64,000 nt of DNA from contig NZ_AMRV01000005.1 of the NCBI RefSeq assembly GCF_000342165.1, positions 1-64,000 of the forward strand. The letters are read 5' to 3'. The notes under the pieces were generated by a model, which did no database searches, was not told where the DNA came from, and saw nothing but the letters and a program-made list of their open reading frames with translations. The position numbers and the translations under genes are program-made. Source of the stretch: Pacificimonas flava (GTDB lineage: Bacteria; Pseudomonadota; Alphaproteobacteria; Sphingomonadales; Sphingomonadaceae). Below are positions 58,491 to 64,000 of the stretch, one piece after another (within the stretch, counting starts at the first letter, position 1; the number at the start of each line of letters is the position of its first letter).

Positions 58491-59675
58491 ATGTCCGATC
58501 TTGATACCTTCCGCGCCGACACGCGCGCCTGGCTGGAGGAGAATTGCCCCGCCGAAATGCGCCAGCCGGCGCGCGGCGACGGCGACGCCTGCTGGGGTGG
58601 ACGAAAGTTCGAATTCTCTTCGGATGCGCAGAAGCAGTGGCTGGAGCGCATGGCCGCGAAGGGCTGGACCGCGCCGATGTGGCCGGCCGACTATGGCGGC
58701 GGCGGCCTGTCCGCCGCGGAGGCGAAGGTGCTACAGCAGGAAATGGCCCGCATCAACGCGCGGCCGCCGCTGTCCAGCTTCGGCATCTGGATGCTCGGCC
58801 CGGCGCTCCTGAAATTCGGGACGGAGGCGCAGAAGAAGGAGCATTTGCCCCCCATCGTGCGCGGCGAGATTCGCTGGTGCCAGGGCTATTCCGAACCCGG
58901 CGCCGGCTCCGACCTTGCCGGCCTGCAGACGAAGGCGGTGGACCGGGGCGATCATTACATCATCAATGGTCAGAAGGTCTGGACCAGCTATGCCGACCAG
59001 GCGGACTGGATCTTCTGCCTCGTGCGCACGGACCCGTCCGCACCCAAGCACAAGGGCATCAGCTTCGTCCTGTTCGATATGGACCAGCCCGGTGTGGAGG
59101 CGCGGCCGATCAAGCTGATTTCCGGCTACAGCTTCTTCTGCGAAACCTATTTCACCGACGCCCGCGCGGAAAAGAAGAACCTCGTCTACGAGGAGAACAA
59201 GGGCTGGGACGTCGCAAAATATCTGCTGGGTCACGAGCGCGAGATGATTTCCGGCATGGGCCTTGGCGGCGGCGGCGGCAAACCGCTCCCCGCCATGGCA
59301 AAGGATGCGGTGGGGGAGGAGGCGGACGGCCGCCTCGCCGATCCGCTGCTGCGCGCGGAAATTGCCATGTTCGAGGTGCGCTCCGCCGCCTACCGCGCGC
59401 AGGCGGAGCGCTTCGCCGACGAATTCAAGGCCGGGCGCGGCAATCCCGCCCAGCCCTCCATGATGAAATATTACGGCACGGAACTGAACAAGCGCCGCAA
59501 CGAACTCGTCATGGCAGCGGGCGGCTCGGACGCTCTCGAATGGGATAGCGAGGAATCGGGCGGCGGCAAGAAGGCGCGCGACTGGCTGCGCTCGAAGGGC
59601 AACAGCGTCGAGGGCGGCACCAGCGAAATTCAGCTGAACATCATTTCGAAGCGGATCCTCGAACTGCCGTCCTGA
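58491..59675 (+). CDS. acyl-CoA dehydrogenase (1)
   Basis: A 394-residue flavoenzyme that introduces a 2,3-double bond into acyl-CoA. I use ATG 58491 because GGAGG sits 7 bases upstream; an in-frame ATG at 58476 precedes that site. N-terminal helical domain (DTFRADTRAWLEENCP), middle beta domain with WCQGYSEPGAGSDLAGLQTKAV and YIINGQKVWTS, and the C-terminal helical domain ending VEGGTSEIQLNIISKRILELP. It lies near a second acyl-CoA dehydrogenase, separated by an inverted repeat. A heteromeric pairing, as known in some degradation pathways, is possible but unproved. Confidence 0.93.
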   Translation: MSDLDTFRADTRAWLEENCPAEMRQPARGDGDACWGGRKFEFSSDAQKQWLERMAAKGWTAPMWPADYGGGGLSAAEAKVLQQEMARINARPPLSSFGIWMLGPALLKFGTEAQKKEHLPPIVRGEIRWCQGYSEPGAGSDLAGLQTKAVDRGDHYIINGQKVWTSYADQADWIFCLVRTDPSAPKHKGISFVLFDMDQPGVEARPIKLISGYSFFCETYFTDARAEKKNLVYEENKGWDVAKYLLGHEREMISGMGLGGGGGKPLPAMAKDAVGEEADGRLADPLLRAEIAMFEVRSAAYRAQAERFADEFKAGRGNPAQPSMMKYYGTELNKRRNELVMAAGGSDALEWDSEESGGGKKARDWLRSKGNSVEGGTSEIQLNIISKRILELPS

Positions 59676-59684
59676 CCGCCGCTG

Positions 59685-59766
59685 ACCCTCCCCCGGCCCC
59701 TCCCTTTCAGGGAGGGGAGAAGACCGGCGCGTTCCCCGCCCTGAAAGGGAGGGGTTAGGGGAGGGT
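59685..59766. repeat. large inverted repeat between the two acyl-CoA dehydrogenase genes
   Basis: Two 28-base arms (59685-59712 and 59739-59766) are near-perfect reverse complements, separated by 26 bases. Each contains a shorter palindrome of the form CCCCTCCC-TTTCA-GGGAGGGG. This is a second repeat type, distinct from the GCGAAGGC family, and may also act as a transcription stop or mRNA-processing site. Confidence 0.8.
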
Positions 59767-59829
59767 CCTCCCCGGTTCGCCTACAAAATCCCGCCGCAAG
59801 GCCCAGCACCAGATACCCGGAGACCCCGA

Positions 59830-60966
59830 ATGCCCCTCTACCTCACCGAAGACCAGGAAATGCTCCGTGACAGCGCCGAGGGTTTCGTGCGCGAAAAGGC
59901 GCCCGTCGCGCACATGCGAAAGCTGCGCGATGCGGATGACGGCACGGGTTATGATCCGGCGTTGTGGCGCGAGTTCGCGGAGATGGGCTTCACCTCCATC
60001 CTGATGTCGGAGGACGAGGGCGGCCTCGGCCTCGGCCATGTCGAGGCGGGCGTGGTCATGGAGGAAATCGGCAAGAACCTGACCCCCTCCCCGCTCCTGT
60101 CGACAGGTATCGCTGCGGTCGCGGCCCTGAAGCACGGCGGCGCGCAGCACCGGGACAAATGGTATCCGAAGATCGCCGCCGGAGAGGCCGTTGCCGCCAT
60201 CGCCGTCGACGAGGGCGCGAAGCACGATCCCGCCGCCACCGCCATGACGGCCGCGCGCAGCGGCAACGGGTTCAAGCTGTCCGGCCGCAAGACGTTCGTT
60301 ACGCATGGCCATGTCGCGGATCTTCTGATCGTCGCCGCGCGCACCGGCGGCAGCGCGGGGGACGCCGACGGCATCACCCTCTTCGCCGTGGAGAAGGGCG
60401 CCAAGGGGCTGAAGGCGGACCCGCGCCGCCTTGCCGATGCCAGCATCGCCGCGCGCCTGGAGTTCGACAATGTGGAGGTCACGGCCGACGCCGTCATCGG
60501 AGAGGTGGATGGCGGCTGGGGACCGCTGAATGCGCTGCTCGGCGCCGGCCGCGCCGCCGCCTCCGCCGAAATGCTCGGCGTCGGGCAGGGCGCCGCCGAC
60601 ATCACCGTCAATTATTTGAAAGAACGCAAGCAGTTCGGCGTTCCCATCGGCAGCTTTCAGGCACTGCAGCATCGCGCCGCGCATCTCTATGCGGAGCTGG
60701 AAGTCGCCCGCGCCGCCGTGCTGAAGGCGCAGCAGCTTCTCGACGAAGGCTCGGAGAAGGCGCACAAGGCCGTGCATGTCGCCAAGGCCATGACCGGCTG
60801 GACGACGACGCTGGCCGTGCAGGAGGGGGTGCAGATGCACGCCGGCGTCGGCATGACCGACGAATATGATATCGGTCTTTACATGAAGCGCGGGCGCACG
60901 CTCGCCGAACTGTTCGGTGACGCCAATTACCACGCCGACCGTCTGGCGCGCGAGGCCGGCTACTGA
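59830..60966 (+). CDS. acyl-CoA dehydrogenase (2)
   Basis: A 378-residue acyl-CoA dehydrogenase, starting MPLYLTEDQEMLRDSAEGFV. The middle domain has AVDEGAKHDPAATAMTAARSGNGFKLSGRKTFVTHGHVADLLIV and the C-terminal helical bundle has NYLKERKQFGVPIGSFQALQHRAAHLYAEL. It ends with an ELFGDANYHADRLAREAGY tail. The C-terminal GGxGxT/Y-like substrate segment (HAGVGMTDEYDIGLYMKRGR) fits the family. It differs in sequence from ACAD 1, so the two are not recent duplicates. Confidence 0.93.
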   Translation: MPLYLTEDQEMLRDSAEGFVREKAPVAHMRKLRDADDGTGYDPALWREFAEMGFTSILMSEDEGGLGLGHVEAGVVMEEIGKNLTPSPLLSTGIAAVAALKHGGAQHRDKWYPKIAAGEAVAAIAVDEGAKHDPAATAMTAARSGNGFKLSGRKTFVTHGHVADLLIVAARTGGSAGDADGITLFAVEKGAKGLKADPRRLADASIAARLEFDNVEVTADAVIGEVDGGWGPLNALLGAGRAAASAEMLGVGQGAADITVNYLKERKQFGVPIGSFQALQHRAAHLYAELEVARAAVLKAQQLLDEGSEKAHKAVHVAKAMTGWTTTLAVQEGVQMHAGVGMTDEYDIGLYMKRGRTLAELFGDANYHADRLAREAGY

Positions 60967-61022
60967 CAGCGCGCAGCAATGCGAACCGCGCTCCGTTCCG
61001 GCGTAGCTCGAAAGGTGACCGA

Positions 61023-61967
61023 ATGAAGATCGCCCTCTCCTCCTTCTGGCGTCACGAGATGGAGCCCCGCCTGCCAGCCGATGTCGAGCCCGCCTGGTTC
61101 CAGACCGTCGATGAGGCGGTGGAGGCGGTACGGGGCGCGAAGATGGCGCAGCTCGACCTGCTGGCACCGGAACGCGATATCCGCCGCGTCATAGAGGCGG
61201 GCGAGGATCTGGAATGGATCGCCGTCTGCTTCGCGGGCGTCGACCGCTATCCGCTGGATGTGATGGCAAGGCGCGGCATCGCCTTCACCAACGGCGTCGG
61301 CCTCGTCGCCGTGCCCGTGGCGGAATGGGCGGTCATGGGTGTCTATGCGCTCGCCAAGGGGTTTCCCGACGTGGTGCGCATGCATGACCGCAAGGAGTGG
61401 GGTCAGTCGCCCTATGGCACGGTGGAGGTTTCCTCCTCGAAGGCGCTCCTGATCGGATACGGTCATATCGGTACGGAAATCGCCCGCCAGCTTCGCGGGG
61501 TCGGTACCGACGTGACGGTGGTCCGATCAAAGCCCGATCCGACGACCGGTGTGCTGGGGCCGGACGATTGGCGCGCAACGCTGGGAGACTATGATTTCGT
61601 CATTCTGGCCGCGCCCGGCACCGAGGAGAATGAGGGGATGATCGGCGCGGACGAGCTGAAGGCGATGAAAAAGAGCGCCTGTCTCGTCAATATCGGCCGC
61701 GGGTCGCTGATCGATCAGACGGCGTTTCGCGCGGCGATGGACGCGAAGGAAATCGCCGGCGCCCTCCTCGATCCCGCGACGCCGGAGCCGCTTCCCGCGG
61801 ACGATCCGCTGTGGGATGCGCCCGATACCATCGTCACGGCGCACCTGTCCGGTCGCAGCCAGACGACCATGCCCGCCCGCGTGACCGATCTTCTCCTCAA
61901 GAACCTCGAACGCTTCCGCGGCGGTCAGGACCTCATAAACGTCGTGGATACGGAACGCGGCTACTGA
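61023..61967 (+). CDS. D-2-hydroxyacid dehydrogenase (NAD-binding)
   Basis: A 314-residue member of the D-isomer-specific 2-hydroxyacid dehydrogenase family. The dinucleotide motif is GYGHIGTEIARQL and the catalytic Arg lies in NIGRGSLIDQTAF. The catalytic His is in VTAHLSGRSQTTMP, and the Glu region ALLDPATPEPLPADDPLWDAP matches. The substrate is probably an oxo-/hydroxy-acid from the same catabolic cluster; glyoxylate or hydroxypyruvate reductases look similar. It stands 56 bases after ACAD 2 and closes the one-strand block. Confidence 0.9.
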   Translation: MKIALSSFWRHEMEPRLPADVEPAWFQTVDEAVEAVRGAKMAQLDLLAPERDIRRVIEAGEDLEWIAVCFAGVDRYPLDVMARRGIAFTNGVGLVAVPVAEWAVMGVYALAKGFPDVVRMHDRKEWGQSPYGTVEVSSSKALLIGYGHIGTEIARQLRGVGTDVTVVRSKPDPTTGVLGPDDWRATLGDYDFVILAAPGTEENEGMIGADELKAMKKSACLVNIGRGSLIDQTAFRAAMDAKEIAGALLDPATPEPLPADDPLWDAPDTIVTAHLSGRSQTTMPARVTDLLLKNLERFRGGQDLINVVDTERGY

Positions 61968-61998
61968 CGCTGGAGCAGCGGTTCGTCCTGCGGGCAGG

Positions 61999-63210
61999 TC
62001 ATCCCGCGGCCGCCCGCAGCATGGGCTGCTCCCAATCGTCTCCATGGAGCGGCGAAACCGCCCCCATGGTGCCCATTCGAATCTGACCCCGTCCGCGCCG
62101 CTTCGCCTCGTAAAGGCGCGCATCCGCGGCCGCGAGAAGGCCGGTCAGGTCGCTATCTCCGCAAAACGTCACCGCACCAATGCTGACGCTTGCTCCGCCC
62201 GGAATCTCCCCGGACGTCCCGGTGAGCTCAGCAAAGCGGATGCATAGCGTGGTGCCCAGGTGCCGTGCTTCTTCCTCCTGGATACCGGGGATCAGCATGG
62301 CGAATTCGTCTCCGCCAAGGCGCCCGAAAATGGCGTTCGGCGGCAACAGGCTTTCCGTCAGACCGGTGAACTTCGTCAGCATGCGGTCGCCGAACCCATG
62401 ACCATGATTGTCGTTGATCGCCTTGAAATGATCGAAATCGAGCAGCATCAGCGTTGACGCCCTTTGCTGCGCTGCGGCCTCGGTGATGGCGGCGTGGGCC
62501 TGTTTTTCGAACGCGCGCCGATTCAGGATGCCGGTCAAGGAATCGCGCTCCGCAAGCCGCTTGATTTCCTGCTCCTGCCGCCGCCGCACGGACGCCGCCA
62601 TCAAAAGGCCGAGAAGGACGGCCACCATCACCCCCTCGAGCAGGGAAACCCCGATGGCGAAGCCTTGGAACCGTGTCAGGTCCGTATAGGCGCCGGCTGT
62701 GAAGACCAGTCCGATCTTGCCCACATACCAGAAGCCGTGGATCAGGAAGACGACTCCCAGGCTGTGCGCGACCCGTTCGGACTTGTTGCCGTGCAGGCTG
62801 AAGAACAGCATCGCCGTCTTCAGGGCCAGAATGGCCACGGCCGCGGCATTGAACGCGGCAAGTGCATCCATACGGATCTGCGTATCCGGCACTGCCAGCA
62901 TCGCGGTCCACGGCAGGAAGACGCTCCACCACAGGGGATCGATACGCCGCCCCACGAACGCGCCCGCACCGTGCAGGAAGCAGAGATGCGCGGCGATCAG
63001 CAGGCCATTTGCGAACCACAGGCCGATAAGGACGGAGTAGCTTTCCCGTAGCGGCGAGAGGCTGCAGCCGAGCGCGATCGACGCGAAGCCGGCACTCCAC
63101 CAGCCCAGCGATGCGTCCTTCAGGGCGCGGCATTCCACGGCCAGAAAACACGCCGTGATGAACGCAATTCCCATGGTCAGGATCAGCATGGTGAAGGGGT
63201 CGACGGTCAT
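61999..63210 (-). CDS. membrane-bound diguanylate cyclase (GGDEF)
   Basis: A 403-residue protein. Six to seven hydrophobic segments fill residues 1-210, followed by a short coiled linker (RRRQEQEIKRLAERD). The GGDEF domain at about 215-380 has DSLTGILNRRAFEK, LDFDHFKAINDNHGHGFGD and the active GGDEF site at about 299-303, so it should make cyclic-di-GMP. The inhibitory I-site (R-x-x-D five residues before GGDEF) is absent; that position reads PPNA, so product inhibition should be weak. The N-terminal membrane part is not an assigned sensor type. It converges on the hydroxyacid dehydrogenase. Confidence 0.9.
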   Translation of the reverse strand: MTVDPFTMLILTMGIAFITACFLAVECRALKDASLGWWSAGFASIALGCSLSPLRESYSVLIGLWFANGLLIAAHLCFLHGAGAFVGRRIDPLWWSVFLPWTAMLAVPDTQIRMDALAAFNAAAVAILALKTAMLFFSLHGNKSERVAHSLGVVFLIHGFWYVGKIGLVFTAGAYTDLTRFQGFAIGVSLLEGVMVAVLLGLLMAASVRRRQEQEIKRLAERDSLTGILNRRAFEKQAHAAITEAAAQQRASTLMLLDFDHFKAINDNHGHGFGDRMLTKFTGLTESLLPPNAIFGRLGGDEFAMLIPGIQEEEARHLGTTLCIRFAELTGTSGEIPGGASVSIGAVTFCGDSDLTGLLAAADARLYEAKRRGRGQIRMGTMGAVSPLHGDDWEQPMLRAAAG

Positions 63211-63426
63211 AGGTCTTTCTAGGCGGCAGCTACCCGGCTCGGTAAGCGCAGTTCCTCAACAAAGCCTTACCCAGCGCCTCTGATCGAGAAGATCTCATGG
63301 GGAACCCACGTGGACGCCTCTGAAACGGTCCGGGTGGGGCAGGCGCTGGAGCGGCCCTTGCGGACCGCTCCGTGAACGGCGGAGTGTCTCTCGGCGCACA
63401 CAGGCGCGCTACCGTCGGCAGGGTCC

Positions 63427-64000
63427 TCAATAGTCCTTCGAATAGCGCAGGTTGGCGCTTTGTCCGGCGGTGGTCGAGACGCTCGACAGCACGCTGAACG
63501 CGCGGCTGAGGGCGATTTCGATCTGCGTCGCCGTGAAGCCCTCGGCATCGGTGATGACCTCCAGATAGATGTCGTCGCCGATATATTGACCCACGGCCAG
63601 CGCCGTGCCGCGCCCGGTTGCCTGGTCGGAACCGAGAATACGCAGCCGGTCGAAGCCGGTGGCCTGTCGCAGTTCGCCGAGCGGATTGAGGCCGCCGCCA
63701 GATCCGCGCAGGCTGTTGAGGGACGCGGCAAGCTGCACCGCCTCCAGCGCGCCCAGTTCCGACGGCGGGCCGCCGAACAGGATCAGCGCCAGGATCTCCT
63801 CCTCCGGCCGGGCCGGGCTTGAGGAGAAGCTGATCTGCGGATTGTACGCCCGCCCGCCGATATTGATGATGGCGGTGATATCGTCGACGTCGGTTTCGGC
63901 GCGAATGTCGAGGACCGGATTGATCTCATTCTCGCGCAGGAATTCGATCCGCCCGCGCGTCAGGTCGAACCGCTGGCCGGCGAAACCGAACGTGCCGCGT
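63427..64000 (-). CDS. tamB: TamB C-terminal region (partial, runs off the window)
   Basis: The last 190 residues of a large protein whose start lies beyond position 64000. They match the C-terminal DUF490 end of TamB, the inner-membrane-anchored partner of TamA that bridges the periplasm and takes part in outer-membrane protein insertion and phospholipid transport. Visible marks are DLTRGRIEFLRENEINPVLDI, RPEEEILALILFGGPPSELGALEAVQLAASL and the final KDY. In this family a C-terminal aromatic residue is typical, which fits the Tyr end. The reading frame is open to the window edge. Confidence 0.9.
   Translation of the reverse strand, partial: RGTFGFAGQRFDLTRGRIEFLRENEINPVLDIRAETDVDDITAIINIGGRAYNPQISFSSSPARPEEEILALILFGGPPSELGALEAVQLAASLNSLRGSGGGLNPLGELRQATGFDRLRILGSDQATGRGTALAVGQYIGDDIYLEVITDAEGFTATQIEIALSRAFSVLSSVSTTAGQSANLRYSKDY

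Overview
The window is GC-rich chromosomal DNA from an alphaproteobacterium, most likely a member of the Sphingomonadales or a close relative. The reasons are two large TonB-dependent receptors, a PEP-CTERM-type secreted protein, an alr-mlaE-mlaF block, an rnd-lptC-lptA run, a succinate/2-oxoglutarate dehydrogenase cluster in the order mdh-sucC-sucD-sucA-sucB, and very dense packing with 4-base start/stop overlaps. The organism call is an inference from gene content; there is no rRNA in the window. I see no prophage, plasmid, transposase or CRISPR array.

Layout. 1-5.5 kb: GNAT acetyltransferase, FAD-linked 2-hydroxyacid dehydrogenase, TonB-dependent receptor. 5.6-11 kb: periplasmic cyclophilin, queA and tgt (both queuosine tRNA modification) with a PEP-CTERM protein between them, enoyl-CoA hydratase, an unrecognised protein. 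11.1-15.8 kb: a YdjM-like membrane protein with an apparent ATC start, then a compact minus-strand operon alr-mlaE-mlaF-VOC-NifU-like-DUF423. 16-18.4 kb: a membrane-anchored AAA ATPase with a proline-rich tail, followed 12 bases later by a predicted outer-membrane barrel. 18.5-23.3 kb: radA, a GIY-YIG nuclease framed by palindromic repeats, cvpA, cysS, a DUF3298-type lipoprotein. 23.4-26.8 kb: TonB receptor plus siderophore-interacting flavoprotein (iron acquisition). 26.8-31.1 kb: dnaB, a DUF2157/GDYXXLXY pair, coq7, dsbB. 31.1-36.1 kb: serine hydrolase, PaaI-like thioesterase, zapE, a small exported protein, a GntP-type permease. 36.3-44 kb: TCA-cycle cluster. 44-45 kb: a gene-free kilobase holding three copies of a ~150-base composite repeat. 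45-52 kb: DUF885 lipoprotein, GPH sugar transporter, double cold-shock-domain protein, rnd-lptC-lptA, CysQ-like phosphatase. 52-62 kb: a one-strand cluster for acyl-CoA catabolism (SDR, thioesterase, serine hydrolase, FadB-like fusion, amidase, two acyl-CoA dehydrogenases, 2-hydroxyacid dehydrogenase). 62-64 kb: a membrane GGDEF protein and the C-terminal end of tamB, which runs off the window.

How parts work together: mdh/sucCD/sucAB supply consecutive TCA steps. The 52-62 kb genes could feed acyl-CoA products into that cycle. mlaE/mlaF, lptC/lptA and tamB maintain the outer membrane that carries the TonB receptors.

The least ordinary items are (a) the family of GTC-CC-GCGAAGGC-GG palindromes, which occur as inverted pairs, frame the small GIY-YIG nuclease gene and build the kilobase at 44-45 kb; (b) the AAA-ATPase/outer-membrane-barrel pair; (c) the ATC start; and (d) a perfect DnaA box upstream of dnaB.
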